Notes: generated from the sequence alone by a model not told the origin. 64,000 bases of DNA from HGM11368 sp051883395 (GCA_051883395.1 JBJETQ010000022.1:1-64000); one strand, 5' to 3'; shown: positions 51,271 to 60,388, counted from the first letter of the stretch. Translations and numbers: made by a program.

Positions 51271-51309
51271 AAGGGGCTGTTTGGACAAACGAACAGCCCT
51301 TTTGTCTTG
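51271..51309 (+). terminator. intra-operon terminator/attenuator hairpin
   Basis: GGGCTGTT (51274-51281), loop of ten, AACAGCCC (51292-51299), with flanking A and T runs. It lies between the aminotransferase and kinase genes, so downstream genes depend on read-through or another promoter. Confidence 0.75.
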
Positions 51310-51323
51310 AAAAGAGGTAACTT

Positions 51324-52859
51324 ATGAAATACATAATGGCGCACGACTTAGGTACAAGCTCGGACAAGGCTGTTTTGGTAAGTTTTGAAGGCAAAATCAT
51401 AGGCACCAAAGCAATACCTTATCCAACCTATTATCCTTCTCCCGCATTTGTGGAGCAAGACCCTATGGACTATTGGAATGCCGCATGCGAAGCTTCCAGA
51501 TTGATAATGAAAGAACACAAAATCAATCCGAGCGACGTAGAAGGCGTGGTTTTCAGTACACAGGCAATGGGCATTATCCCGGTAGACGAAAGGGGCAACG
51601 TGTTGCACCCTAACATTACGTGGGTGGACGGCAGAGCTCAGAAACAAGCCGATTCCATAATGAAAAAGCTCGGCGGCAAGGCGATATTTACGCTGGTTGC
51701 AGGCACGCCGATTATGGGTAAGGACGTCATCGCCAAGTTGATATGGCTCAAAGAAGAAAGACCTGACGTGTACAATCATACCAAATATTTTCTGGACGTC
51801 AACGGCTTTATGAAATTCAAATGTACCGGCGAGATGGTCGCAGAACTGACGGGCGCATCCAGTTACGGATTTGACCTGAAAAAGAAAGATTGGCTCAGCG
51901 TACTGTCTTTGACGGGATTGGATATGAGCAAACTTCCGCCACTCGTCAAAAGTACCGACAAAATCGGCAACGGTTTGACAGCGGAAGCTGCAAAAGCTAT
52001 GGGGCTGAAAGAAGGAACGTGCGTATTCGGCGGTTGCGACGATACTCAATCTGCGGCGATAGGCAGCGGAATGAACGGCGACGGCGACATTCATATTTAT
52101 CTCGGTACTTCCGCTTGGGTGGGAGCTACCAGCAGAACGCAGACTAAGTTTAAAAACGGCGCTGCGGCAATTCAGTCCGCAGACCCTGAGATGAATCTCG
52201 TTGTAGGCATTACGGAAGCGGCAGGAAGCAATATTCAATGGCTGTGCGACCAATTTTTCAAGAGCGAGCAGAAGGAACTCGGCGACGGAATTTATTCTTA
52301 TATGGACAAGGTAATCGAGTCCATTCCGCCCGGTTCAGACCATCTGATATGCACGCCTTGGATGCTGGGAGAGAGATGCCCCGTAAGCTCTACGACTACG
52401 AGAGCGACGCTATTCAACATCACTCCCGAGCATACGAGAGAACATCTTATGAGAGCTGTGTACGAAGGAATCGCATACAATCTCAGATGGATACTAGAAA
52501 ACTTTAAGAAAGATTACAAGCTCAGTTGCAGAAAATTCAGAATTATCGGTGGCGGCGCATTGGATGACGCATGGATGCAGATTATAGCCGACGTTACGGG
52601 CGTAGAATTTGCCATTGTTGACAATCCACGCAACGCAGGCGCATTGGGAGTAGCGATTGTCGCATTGATAGGTCTGGGAGAGATTGCGTCTTTTGCAGAT
52701 GCAAAAAACTTTGTCAAAGAAACAAAAACGTATAGACCAAACGCTCAGAACCAACACATCTACAACGAACTGTTCCAAAGTTATAAGGACGTGTATTATA
52801 GTCTGAGCAAGGCTTACAGAAAAGCTAACGGCAAGAGATTTGAAGGAGGAGAAGAATGA
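51324..52859 (+). CDS. FGGY-family carbohydrate kinase
   Basis: 511 residues with the two-domain actin-like fold: N-terminal phosphate loop D-L-G-T-S-S-D-K, sugar-site T-W-V-D-G-R-A, the C-terminal phosphate loop L-G-T-S-A-W-V and adenosine loop I-G-G-G-A-L-D-D-A-W-M-Q. Catalytic Asp is in G-G-C-D-D-T-Q. Related to xylulo-, glucono- and fuculokinases; the sugar cannot be told. GAGGTAAC before the ATG; overlaps the next gene by 4 bases (ATGA). Together with the class II aldolases it suggests phosphorylation, then cleavage, of a sugar. Confidence 0.87.
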   Translation: MKYIMAHDLGTSSDKAVLVSFEGKIIGTKAIPYPTYYPSPAFVEQDPMDYWNAACEASRLIMKEHKINPSDVEGVVFSTQAMGIIPVDERGNVLHPNITWVDGRAQKQADSIMKKLGGKAIFTLVAGTPIMGKDVIAKLIWLKEERPDVYNHTKYFLDVNGFMKFKCTGEMVAELTGASSYGFDLKKKDWLSVLSLTGLDMSKLPPLVKSTDKIGNGLTAEAAKAMGLKEGTCVFGGCDDTQSAAIGSGMNGDGDIHIYLGTSAWVGATSRTQTKFKNGAAAIQSADPEMNLVVGITEAAGSNIQWLCDQFFKSEQKELGDGIYSYMDKVIESIPPGSDHLICTPWMLGERCPVSSTTTRATLFNITPEHTREHLMRAVYEGIAYNLRWILENFKKDYKLSCRKFRIIGGGALDDAWMQIIADVTGVEFAIVDNPRNAGALGVAIVALIGLGEIASFADAKNFVKETKTYRPNAQNQHIYNELFQSYKDVYYSLSKAYRKANGKRFEGGEE

Positions 52860-53485
52860 AAAACGAAAAAATCGTGGCTACGGTTGTAGATTACGCAAAA
52901 AAACTTGCGGGCGAAAGAGTTTGCGGCGGCAAGGATATGATTGCGATGAGAGCCGACGACGAAATGTACGTTACTAAGGTTGGCGTTGACTTTGCGTCGA
53001 TTACCGCCGACGACGTCGACGTGCTGACTCTCGAACAGGCATACGGCGAGTATAAACTCTTTGCCGACGTGTTTAAGGCAAGAGAAGATATAAAAGCAAT
53101 CTGCCATTGTTATCCTGCCTGGATACAACCGCTTGCAAAAGTAGGTGCGACGATTCCTGCGGTGCTTGACGATATGGCGCAAATCGTAGGACCTACCTGC
53201 AAAACTTCGCTAGGCGACAGCGCAAGTATTATCAAGACGCTCAAAGGAAGAAATTCCTGCCTTATCAAAAACGACGGCTGTCTGACTTCCGGCAGAACTA
53301 TGGACGAAGCTTATACCTGCGTTCTTGTGCTGGACAAAGCGGCTCATTGTTACGTGTCTTCGGCTGTAATAGGCAAAAACGTCATTATCAACGGCATTGA
53401 AGCAAGACTTATGAGATTTATCTACAAGGTAAAATACAGCAAGAAAAACCAAGAAAATTTGAAGAGTGCAGAGGGGGAAGCGTGA
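52856..53485 (+). CDS. class II aldolase/adducin paralogue with incomplete zinc site
   Basis: 209 residues, clearly of the class II aldolase/adducin fold (G-G-K-D-M-I-A-M-R, then C-H-C-Y-P, then A-V-L-D-D-M-A-Q-I-V-G). Zinc in L-fuculose-phosphate aldolase is held by His-x-His and a later His: the first His is present (H-C-Y-P) but the second is Tyr, and the late N-H-G is N-D-G. So it cannot bind zinc in the normal way, and is probably a pseudoenzyme partner of the next gene, whose site is complete. Overlaps the kinase; GGAGGAG at 52845-52851 before the ATG. Confidence 0.78.
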   Translation: MKNEKIVATVVDYAKKLAGERVCGGKDMIAMRADDEMYVTKVGVDFASITADDVDVLTLEQAYGEYKLFADVFKAREDIKAICHCYPAWIQPLAKVGATIPAVLDDMAQIVGPTCKTSLGDSASIIKTLKGRNSCLIKNDGCLTSGRTMDEAYTCVLVLDKAAHCYVSSAVIGKNVIINGIEARLMRFIYKVKYSKKNQENLKSAEGEA

Positions 53486-53486
53486 T

Positions 53487-54143
53487 ATGGCATGGGATAA
53501 AGAAACAGAATTGAAATTGCGTCAGGTTATCAAAGACAGCGGCGTAAATCTTTTGAAAGAAAACCTTGTGCAAGGCACTTGGGGCAATACGGCTGTAAGA
53601 CTTGACGAAGACCACATGTTGGTTACTCCTACGGGCCTTGATTATATTGCCCTGCAACCCGAAGATATGCCTGTCGTTCAAATATCCGATCCGTCGATAT
53701 GGAGCGACGGCAAAAAGCCCACCAGCGAAAGAAAGATTCACGCAGCGATTATGATGGCAAGACCGGAAATCAACGCTACCATTCACTCGCACCCTGTTTA
53801 CTGCTCCATTCTCGCTTCGGCAAGAATAGAATTGCCTGTTATGAGCGACGAAATGCAGCGACTTGTAGGCGGAAGCGCAAGAGTGGGCGCATACGGATTG
53901 CCGGGTACCAAGAAGCTGAAAAACGGTACGGTTGAAGCAATGCAAGGAAGAAACGCCTGCTTTATGGCAAATCACGGTGTATTCTGTGCCGGAAAGGATA
54001 TGGACGAAGCCTTTGAAATAATAAGAATTATGGAAAAGAGCAGCTACGACTATATCAAAGAGCAGACTTTGAAGGCTACGGGACAAAGCACGTACAGCGA
54101 CCAATTGCTGTTTGATTACTTTGTATCAAAATACGGCAAATGA
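53487..54143 (+). CDS. class II aldolase (fuculose-phosphate aldolase-like)
   Basis: 218 residues from the ATG at 53487, 1 base after the previous stop, with GAGGGGG before it. Zinc-site residues complete: Glu in T-S-E-R-K-I-H, His-x-His in T-I-H-S-H-P, and His in A-N-H-G-V-F. Cleaves a ketose-1-phosphate or related substrate to DHAP and an aldehyde if it follows the family. Its degenerate paralogue precedes it, so a mixed oligomer is likely. The stop overlaps the mrnC start (ATGA), which ties this catabolic group to the housekeeping genes downstream. Confidence 0.85.
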   Translation: MAWDKETELKLRQVIKDSGVNLLKENLVQGTWGNTAVRLDEDHMLVTPTGLDYIALQPEDMPVVQISDPSIWSDGKKPTSERKIHAAIMMARPEINATIHSHPVYCSILASARIELPVMSDEMQRLVGGSARVGAYGLPGTKKLKNGTVEAMQGRNACFMANHGVFCAGKDMDEAFEIIRIMEKSSYDYIKEQTLKATGQSTYSDQLLFDYFVSKYGK

Positions 54144-54538
54144 GCCTGCCTTTGATTGACAAACCGCTTACTGCGCATCAGGCGGCGCAGATGAGTCCGC
54201 TGGCATTGGCATATATCGGCGACAGCGTTCATACTCTTTACGTCAGGACGGGTCTGTCGCTGAGTACGGGTAGCAAGCCCAATCAATTGCACACCGTCGT
54301 TTCCGATATGGTAAAGGCGTCGGCGCAAGCAGGAAAGATGCAAGAAATTTTGCCCTTGCTCAGTCAGGAAGAAGCGGAGATTTATCATAGGGGACGCAAC
54401 GCCAAGGTACATACGATAGCAAAAAGCGCCAGCGTTGCCGACTACAAGCAAGCTACGGGATTTGAGTGCCTTATCGGCTATCTATATCTTGTAGGCAATA
54501 GCAAAAGAATAGAAGAATTGTTGAAAATAGGAGAATAA
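54140..54538 (+). CDS. mrnC: Mini-ribonuclease III
   Basis: 132 residues, RNase III catalytic domain without a double-stranded RNA-binding domain. L-A-Y-I-G-D-S-V-H-T-L-Y-V-R is the metal/active site motif, and the second acidic patch is the E-C-L-I-G-Y-L-Y-L. It matures the ends of 23S rRNA precursor in Bacillus. Its neighbours thyX and a SigH-like gene match the cysS-mrnC-rlmB-sigH block of Firmicutes with several members missing. Two bases before thyX. Confidence 0.92.
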   Translation: MSLPLIDKPLTAHQAAQMSPLALAYIGDSVHTLYVRTGLSLSTGSKPNQLHTVVSDMVKASAQAGKMQEILPLLSQEEAEIYHRGRNAKVHTIAKSASVADYKQATGFECLIGYLYLVGNSKRIEELLKIGE

Positions 54539-54539
54539 A

Positions 54540-55283
54540 ATGGCACAGGTTAAGCCACAAGTTACTTTGTTGAAATACACGCCGGACCCTGAGCAAACCA
54601 TTGCTCTGGCGGCAAAACTCTGTTATAGCGACGCAACTATTGAAGACCTTAAAGACGGCGTAGAGAGCGGCGACGTGTCCAAGTTTATTGCACGCTTGTC
54701 GTCCTTTGGACACATGTCTCCTTTTGAACACGCTAGTTTTACTTTTGGTATAGAAGGCGTTTCCAGAGCGTTGCTTGCGCAGATTACCAGACATAGGGTG
54801 GCAAGTTTCAGCGTCAAGTCCCAAAGATACGTTGCGGCAGGTAAAAACGTCGAAGTTTTCAATTATATCATTCCGCCTAGCATAGAACAATTGGGCGAAG
54901 AAGCGGTGGCAAAATATAACGAACAGATGGCTACTATGCAAAAGTGGTATACCGAATGGCAGACGTTGCTGGGCGGCGATTGCGAAAAGTCCAACGAAGA
55001 CGCTCGTTTCGTGTTGCCAAACGCTGCCGAAACCAAGATGATAGTAACTATGAACGCAAGAGAATTGCAACACTTTTTCCATCTCAGATGCTGTCAGAGA
55101 GCGCAATGGGAAATAAGAGAAGTGGCTTGGCAGATGCTCAGACTTGTGATGGAAGTTGCGCCAAATGTCTTTTGCACCAGCGGACCTAATTGTGTGGCAG
55201 GTCCTTGTACCGAAGGCAGCAAGAGCTGTGGCAGAGCAAAAGAGATGAGAGAAAAACAACAAGGACTCAAAAATGGACAATAA
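54540..55283 (+). CDS. thyX: flavin-dependent thymidylate synthase
   Basis: 247 residues. Makes dTMP from dUMP with FAD, methylene-tetrahydrofolate and NADPH. The ThyX signature R-H-R-x-x-S-x-x-x-x-S is seen as R-H-R-V-A-S-F-S-V-K-S-Q-R-Y. The later R-E-L-Q-H-F-F-H-L-R and the C-rich end with C-T-S-G-P-N-C-V-A-G-P-C are family features of anaerobe versions. Starts right after mrnC and overlaps the sigma gene by 11 bases. Confidence 0.95.
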   Translation: MAQVKPQVTLLKYTPDPEQTIALAAKLCYSDATIEDLKDGVESGDVSKFIARLSSFGHMSPFEHASFTFGIEGVSRALLAQITRHRVASFSVKSQRYVAAGKNVEVFNYIIPPSIEQLGEEAVAKYNEQMATMQKWYTEWQTLLGGDCEKSNEDARFVLPNAAETKMIVTMNARELQHFFHLRCCQRAQWEIREVAWQMLRLVMEVAPNVFCTSGPNCVAGPCTEGSKSCGRAKEMREKQQGLKNGQ

Positions 55284-55842
55284 CAGGGACCTTGAACTCC
55301 TGCAAAAAATCAAACAAGGCGACGATAGAGCGCTGGAAGAATTGATGACCGCCTACAAAGGGGTCGTCAGTTCTTTGATGAAGGACTATTTTCTCAAAGG
55401 CGCAGACAAAGAAGATTTGTTTGAAGAAGGGTGGATAGGTTTGTATAAGGCGGTGTTGAGTTATGACAAGGAACAAAACGTCAGCTTTTACACTTACGCA
55501 TGTTCCTGCATAAGAAACAAATTGTACGACGCCATCAAAAAGTACAATGCCCCTGCCCATAACGCTTTGAGCGAGCGTGTCGATATAGCGCAAAGCAACG
55601 ATTTAGAAGACGAAGATTCCTGCATGGAAGAAAAGACCATGGAAAGACAAATAGTCGACGCCGTGATAAAAGGTCTGAGCAAAGAGCTGAACGAGCAGGA
55701 ACAAAAAGTGCTTAAATATTATCTGGACGGCGAACAATACAGCGCTATTGCCGAGCAGGTGGGCAAGTCGGAAAAGTACGTGGACAACACCATTCAAAAA
55801 ATAAAACGAAAAATAAAAGACCTTTCAAAACGACTTATTTAA
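55273..55842 (+). CDS. sigma-70 family factor, SigH-like
   Basis: 189 residues. Region 2 with D-L-x-Q/F-E-E-G-W-I-G-L-Y-K-A-V and F-Y-T-Y-A-C-S-C-I-R-N; region 4 helix-turn-helix with Y-S-A-I-A-E-Q-V-G-K-S-E-K-Y-V-D-N-T-I-Q-K. Its position after mrnC-thyX is that of sigH in Firmicutes, and SigH drives entry into sporulation, which agrees with the dpaAB genes 1.2 kb away. It is somewhat shorter than Bacillus SigH (218). Ends in a strong terminator. Confidence 0.85.
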   Translation: MDNNRDLELLQKIKQGDDRALEELMTAYKGVVSSLMKDYFLKGADKEDLFEEGWIGLYKAVLSYDKEQNVSFYTYACSCIRNKLYDAIKKYNAPAHNALSERVDIAQSNDLEDEDSCMEEKTMERQIVDAVIKGLSKELNEQEQKVLKYYLDGEQYSAIAEQVGKSEKYVDNTIQKIKRKIKDLSKRLI

Positions 55843-55871
55843 AGGCTCTGTCTGATGACAGAGCCTTTTTG
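55842..55871 (+). terminator. terminator after the sigma factor gene
   Basis: AAGGCTCTGTC (55842-55852), loop TGAT, GACAGAGCCTT (55857-55867), T-run. Confidence 0.92.
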
Positions 55872-55888
55872 TTTGCTACATTAACCAA

Positions 55889-56905
55889 TCAGCAATTTTC
55901 CAGACACGTATTGAGTTTTTTGATGATATCACAAGTGATTTTGTCAACCTTTTCAAAGTCTACGCACGGGATATAAATCTTTTCTATCTCGCTATGGAGA
56001 GCTTTGGCTCTCTGAAATCTTTCCACCGCCCAGTCCAGCAATCGCTGTTGAGAGAGTTGCAAAGCGTAGTCGTCGGCGCTATCTTCAAGATAAGCCGAAC
56101 AATCTATTATTGAGCAGTCGTCGGCAGAAAAGTTAGGATTGGTGGATATTACCTTGTCGGCAAAAACCAAATCGCAAACTACGTCGGGGTTGAGCGGAGA
56201 ATAAAAGACGTCGTATTTGACAGATAATGCGTCTGCCATTGCTTTTATTTTGTCCATAATCAGATGCGCTACATATTTGTTGCCCACAAGACGATACGTC
56301 TTTTTTGTAAATTTGCAAGGCAGATAGACGTCTCCCAAAGCGGTTATCGCATATCCGAACAAAGCTCTCTTGCGTGGAAGGCTGTCGGTACATAGCAGAC
56401 TCTTGGCAAGCGACGTTATCTTGTTGTCGTCAACGCCGTCCTTTGCCCTTTGATACAGGGTGTCAAATATTTTGCCTGCGGCAGATATAGCCATCGTCGC
56501 ATAGCGGTAACAGTCGGCTTTGTCCTTGTTGATAGCCACGAGAGTTGCCTTGCTGTCGGCTAGCGACGTATAGTCGATACAGGTTGAAAGGTCGACAGTC
56601 CAGTCGGTACAGCATACGTATTTACTTTCTATCACGTGTGGCGCAGTTCCGTCTACCATAGCGATTTTTTGATTCGGCAAAGCAATTCCGTCAAGACTGT
56701 CGGTGTCGGCAGAGCATCTGAAATATTCGACGGGGAATCTGTCGCTTACGCTTGCGGCAATCTTTTTGAGCAAAGTGCTTTTACCCACTCCGCTGCCGCC
56801 TTTGATTACAAAAAATGCTTTACAGGTGTCTCTGTCCACGATTCCGTCGTAGAGATTGACAAAGCCTTTGCCGGTGGTTGCTCCTGCAAAAAAAGAATTT
56901 TCCAT
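55889..56905 (-). CDS. P-loop ATPase/kinase-like protein (PRK06851 type)
   Basis: 338 residues with a Walker A G-G-S-G-V-G-K-S-T near residue 37 and a second, incomplete P-loop-like half (about 175-330), the layout of a conserved Firmicutes family of unknown function often found near sporulation genes. Its end, C-L-E-N-C, and many other Cys are unusual. Divergent from dpaA, so the 75-bp gap may hold promoters for both. AGGTG precedes the ATG on the minus strand. Confidence 0.72.
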   Translation of the reverse strand: MENSFFAGATTGKGFVNLYDGIVDRDTCKAFFVIKGGSGVGKSTLLKKIAASVSDRFPVEYFRCSADTDSLDGIALPNQKIAMVDGTAPHVIESKYVCCTDWTVDLSTCIDYTSLADSKATLVAINKDKADCYRYATMAISAAGKIFDTLYQRAKDGVDDNKITSLAKSLLCTDSLPRKRALFGYAITALGDVYLPCKFTKKTYRLVGNKYVAHLIMDKIKAMADALSVKYDVFYSPLNPDVVCDLVFADKVISTNPNFSADDCSIIDCSAYLEDSADDYALQLSQQRLLDWAVERFQRAKALHSEIEKIYIPCVDFEKVDKITCDIIKKLNTCLENC

Positions 56906-56980
56906 TTAACACCTCACAACAAAAATTCATATATTTAAGTATATTGCAATAGCGCAATAAATATGAAATCAGGGTGAAAA

Positions 56981-57739
56981 ATGAATAACGTGATGGTGGT
57001 GGACGTCGTAGACGAAAGAAGCCGTCTGGCGCTGCAAATTTTGCAGGAAAAATATGAGACGCTTACTCTCGGACAATATCTTGATTTGCCTGAGAGAAAA
57101 CCATGTAATATGATTTTGTCGGTGCCTTCCGTGCTAGACGAAAAAGCTGTGGCGAAAGTTGCGCCAAACAGCAGGATATTTTACTTCTTTATGGGGGCAG
57201 AAACACGGGACATACTGACGGAAAAAGGTTGCGAATGTATCAACGTTCTCAAAGTTCAGAGATTTGTAGACGTCAACAGTTATCTTACGGCGGAAGGAAG
57301 CCTGGAATATATCATACAAAACACCGACAAGTGCATACGGGATATGACGTTTGGGGTGATCGGGTGGGGAAATCTTGCCAAAGCTATGGTAAAGTTGCTC
57401 GGCAAGTTTGAGTCAAGGGCCATTGTTCTTACCCGCTCGAAGGAGGAGAAAAAGCAAACAGTCATTTCGGGGCGGGAATATATGCCGTTCGACGAGTGCG
57501 ACTATACCCAATTTGATTGTATTATCAACACCGTGCCTTATCGACTGTTTGAAAAAAATCCGCCTGTCGACCACGATGTGTTCGTTCTGGAATTGGCTAG
57601 CAAGATATATCCCTTTGACTATGACGATTTTAAGGACAAAGGCATACGATATATGATTGCTTCTTCCGTGCCTTCAAAAACGGCGCCCCGATCGGCGGCA
57701 CAACTTTTGTGCGACGTTGCTCTGTCCCTGTCAACCTGA
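56981..57739 (+). CDS. dpaA: dipicolinate synthase subunit A
   Basis: 252 residues (Bacillus SpoVFA about 297). Rossmann-like domain with G-V-I-G-W-G-N-L-A-K at about 125 and T-V-P near 187; the last third ends with S-S-V-P-S-K-T-A-P-R-S-A-A, a family feature. With DpaB it makes dipicolinic acid from dihydroxy-tetrahydrodipicolinate in the mother cell; this compound fills the spore core. The N-terminal domain is shorter than in Bacillus but complete in outline. Followed by dpaB after 12 bases. Confidence 0.88.
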   Translation: MNNVMVVDVVDERSRLALQILQEKYETLTLGQYLDLPERKPCNMILSVPSVLDEKAVAKVAPNSRIFYFFMGAETRDILTEKGCECINVLKVQRFVDVNSYLTAEGSLEYIIQNTDKCIRDMTFGVIGWGNLAKAMVKLLGKFESRAIVLTRSKEEKKQTVISGREYMPFDECDYTQFDCIINTVPYRLFEKNPPVDHDVFVLELASKIYPFDYDDFKDKGIRYMIASSVPSKTAPRSAAQLLCDVALSLST

Positions 57740-57751
57740 TAAGGAGTGTTT

Positions 57752-58336
57752 ATGAATCTGACGGGAAAGAAAATCGGCGTGGCAATAACGGGTTCTTTTT
57801 GCACCCTTTCACGCAGTTTGAATATGATAAAGAACCTTGTAGATATGGGTTGCGACGTTACTCCTATATTTTCGGAAAAGGTAGCGACGACGGACACAAG
57901 GTTTTTTCTTGCAGGTGATTTTCGTCGACAAGTGGTGGAAATTACAGGGAAGCAACCCATTACGGACATAGTCGGCGCCGAACCGATAGGTCCTAAAAAG
58001 ATGTTTGATATTATGGTTGTCGCTCCGTGTACCGGCAATACGCTTGCAAAATTGGCACAATCGATGACCGATAGTTCGGTTACCATGGCATGCAAGGCGC
58101 ATTTGCGCAACAATCGTCCTTTGGTCATAGCCGTATCGACCAACGACGGATTGAGCGGAAGTGCAAAAAATATAGGCAAATTGCTCAATTATCGCAACGT
58201 ATATTTTGTGCCGTTCGGTCAGGATGACCCGATAAAGAAAGCCCGTTCATTGGTGGCGGATTTCGATATGGTTACGCCTACGTTGGAAAAGGCGCTTGAC
58301 GGCGAGCAAATTCAACCAATAATAATCGCAAAATAA
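57752..58336 (+). CDS. dpaB: dipicolinate synthase subunit B (flavoprotein)
   Basis: 194 residues. Flavoprotein-family fold: G-V-A-I-T-G-S-F-C-T near residue 8, then M-V-V-A-P-C-T-G-N-T-L-A-K-L-A and P-L-V-I-A-V-S-T-N-D-G-L. AAGGAG at 57741-57746 marks the ATG at 57752 as the start. The dpaAB pair is strong evidence that this organism forms endospores. A terminator follows. Confidence 0.92.
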   Translation: MNLTGKKIGVAITGSFCTLSRSLNMIKNLVDMGCDVTPIFSEKVATTDTRFFLAGDFRRQVVEITGKQPITDIVGAEPIGPKKMFDIMVVAPCTGNTLAKLAQSMTDSSVTMACKAHLRNNRPLVIAVSTNDGLSGSAKNIGKLLNYRNVYFVPFGQDDPIKKARSLVADFDMVTPTLEKALDGEQIQPIIIAK

Positions 58337-58342
58337 TTTTTG

Positions 58343-58371
58343 AGCCATACTTTTGAAGGTATGGCTTTTTT
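58343..58371 (+). terminator. terminator after dpaB
   Basis: AGCCATAC (58343-58350), loop of eight, GTATGGCT (58359-58366), then five T. Confidence 0.92.
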
Positions 58372-58523
58372 ATGCGGTGTTTTCAAGTTTTGCCAATCGA
58401 AGTTATTATCAAGTCAGAGAAACAAAATCAATATGTACAAGGCACAAAATATTTGTTATAATAAACTTGAAATATAATAGCAGGCTTTGCAAACGTTTTT
58501 GTAAAGCGTAAGGGGCATATCAG

Positions 58524-60272
58524 ATGAAAACCGCTTATGATATAGGGGTTATTCCTCACAGCGAGCATCCGTTTCCGCAATGCAAGCGCAAAGCAATGCA
58601 ATGTCTCAACGGACAATGGGACTTGCAGAGAATGAGAAGCAACGCCAGTGTGGATAATTATAAAATAATCGTTCCGTTCTCTCCCGAATCAGTCAACAGC
58701 GGGATAGGCGGAGATTTTGTGCTTGCTCCCGATGAAACCTTGATTTATAGCAGAGATTTTGTTGTCGAAAAGGATATGTTGGCAGGCAGGACGGTATTGC
58801 ATTTTGGCGCTGTTGACAGCGAGTGCAGAGTTGTTGTCAACGGAGTGGACGTCGGGGGACACGTCGGCGGATACACGCCTTTTTGTCTTGACTGCACATC
58901 GGCTATCAGGGAAGGAATAAACAATATTGTGGTTCAGGTGTCCGACAGCGCAATAGTCGACGGTGGGGCAAAAGGTAAACAAAATTATAAAAGCGGCGGC
59001 ATATGGTACACTCCGCAGAGCGGAATATGGCAGTCGGTATGGCTGGAAGCGATGCCTTGCACTTATATAAGAGATTTAAAAATCAAAACCGACGCTCTGT
59101 CAAAAGTCGTCGATATTCAGGCATATTCGGACGGAGAAGAAATGACGCTGGAAGTGTCTGACAATGGTAAAATAATTGCAAAAACGAGCTTTGTGGACAA
59201 AGTCAGATTGCAATATGATTTTGAATTGTGGTCGCCGGAAAATCCCAAGCTTTACGATATTGTTATCACCAACGAGAGCGGCGACAGAATAGAGTCTTAT
59301 TTCGGGGTGCGCAGTTGGGGTATTGCAAAGGACAATAACGGGATAAAAAGACTTACTCTCAACGGGCAACCATACTTTTTCAACGGCTTGCTTGACCAGG
59401 GCTACTGGTGCGACGGCATGCTCACGCCGCCAAGCGACAAGGCTATGACAGACGAATTGGAGCTGGTCAAAGCTATGGGGTTCAACACCTTGCGCAAACA
59501 TATCAAAATCGAGCCGATGAGATGGTATTATCATTGCGACAGACTGGGGATAGCCGTGTGGCAGGACTTTGTCAACGGCGGTGGCGATTATAAGTTTACG
59601 CACGTGGGATTGCTTCCTTTTTTGGGTATCAATCACAGCGACGAAGATTATAAATATTTTGGCAGACAAAACGCAGACAAAAGACAGGAATTTATCGACA
59701 ATGCCAAGGAGACTGTCAACAGTCTTTACAACGCTACGTGTATTGCCGTATGGACGCCCTTCAACGAAGGCTGGGGACAGTTCGATTCCGCAAAGATAAG
59801 TCGCTGGTTGGAGAGTATAGACGACGGCAGAATAGTCGACAGCGTGAGCGGCTGGTACGATCAGGGCGTAGGAAAGACCAATCTTAGAAGTATGCACACC
59901 TATTTTACGCCGCTCAAAGTGCCAAAGGACGAAAGACCTGTTGTGCTGAGTGAATTCGGCGGTTATTCGCTAAAAGTCGACGGGCACGTTTTTAATGCCG
60001 ACAGACAATTTGGTTACAGGCGCTATTCCAGCCGACAAAAATTGTCCGATGCAATAGAAAAATTATATCTTGACAAGGTTCTGCCTTTGATTAAAAAGGG
60101 ACTTTGCGCTTGTATCTATACGCAGGTGAGCGACGTGGAAGAAGAAATAAACGGTCTTGTTACTTATGACAGACGAGTAGTCAAAATAGCAGTTGACAAA
60201 ATGAGACAAATAAACGACAAAATAAGAGAAGAAGCTCGCAAAGTTGCTAAAAAAACCGATACGTGTCAATAA
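58524..60272 (+). CDS. glycoside hydrolase family 2 enzyme
   Basis: 582 residues: sugar-binding jelly-roll domain (1-180), Ig-like domain (180-270) and TIM barrel (280-565), typical of GH2. Acid/base Glu in T-P-F-N-E-G-W-G-Q and nucleophile Glu in V-V-L-S-E-F-G-G-Y. Could be a beta-galactosidase, glucuronidase or mannosidase; the G-Y-W-C-D-G substrate loop is of a group often found in gut Clostridia. No signal peptide, so it works on imported oligosaccharides. Start at 58524: AAGGGG upstream. Transcribed alone; no transporter or regulator adjoins. Confidence 0.87.
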   Translation: MKTAYDIGVIPHSEHPFPQCKRKAMQCLNGQWDLQRMRSNASVDNYKIIVPFSPESVNSGIGGDFVLAPDETLIYSRDFVVEKDMLAGRTVLHFGAVDSECRVVVNGVDVGGHVGGYTPFCLDCTSAIREGINNIVVQVSDSAIVDGGAKGKQNYKSGGIWYTPQSGIWQSVWLEAMPCTYIRDLKIKTDALSKVVDIQAYSDGEEMTLEVSDNGKIIAKTSFVDKVRLQYDFELWSPENPKLYDIVITNESGDRIESYFGVRSWGIAKDNNGIKRLTLNGQPYFFNGLLDQGYWCDGMLTPPSDKAMTDELELVKAMGFNTLRKHIKIEPMRWYYHCDRLGIAVWQDFVNGGGDYKFTHVGLLPFLGINHSDEDYKYFGRQNADKRQEFIDNAKETVNSLYNATCIAVWTPFNEGWGQFDSAKISRWLESIDDGRIVDSVSGWYDQGVGKTNLRSMHTYFTPLKVPKDERPVVLSEFGGYSLKVDGHVFNADRQFGYRRYSSRQKLSDAIEKLYLDKVLPLIKKGLCACIYTQVSDVEEEINGLVTYDRRVVKIAVDKMRQINDKIREEARKVAKKTDTCQ

Positions 60273-60388
60273 AAAGCCTTGTCGGGTGCAACAGAAAAAA
60301 CAATTTAATCTGACAAAAAGCAGACAAAAGCGTATAAAACGAATATCAATCGATATCTTATATTGACAGAAGTCAAAGGAGATAATAT

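Noticed and set aside
11838..60267. Shared motif CGATACGTGTC or its complement at 11840-11852, 20501-20513 and 60257-60267, similar to the palindrome at 7611-7626
   Set aside because: A shared 11-13-mer is expected by chance several times in 64 kb on both strands, and the three sites have no common position relative to genes.
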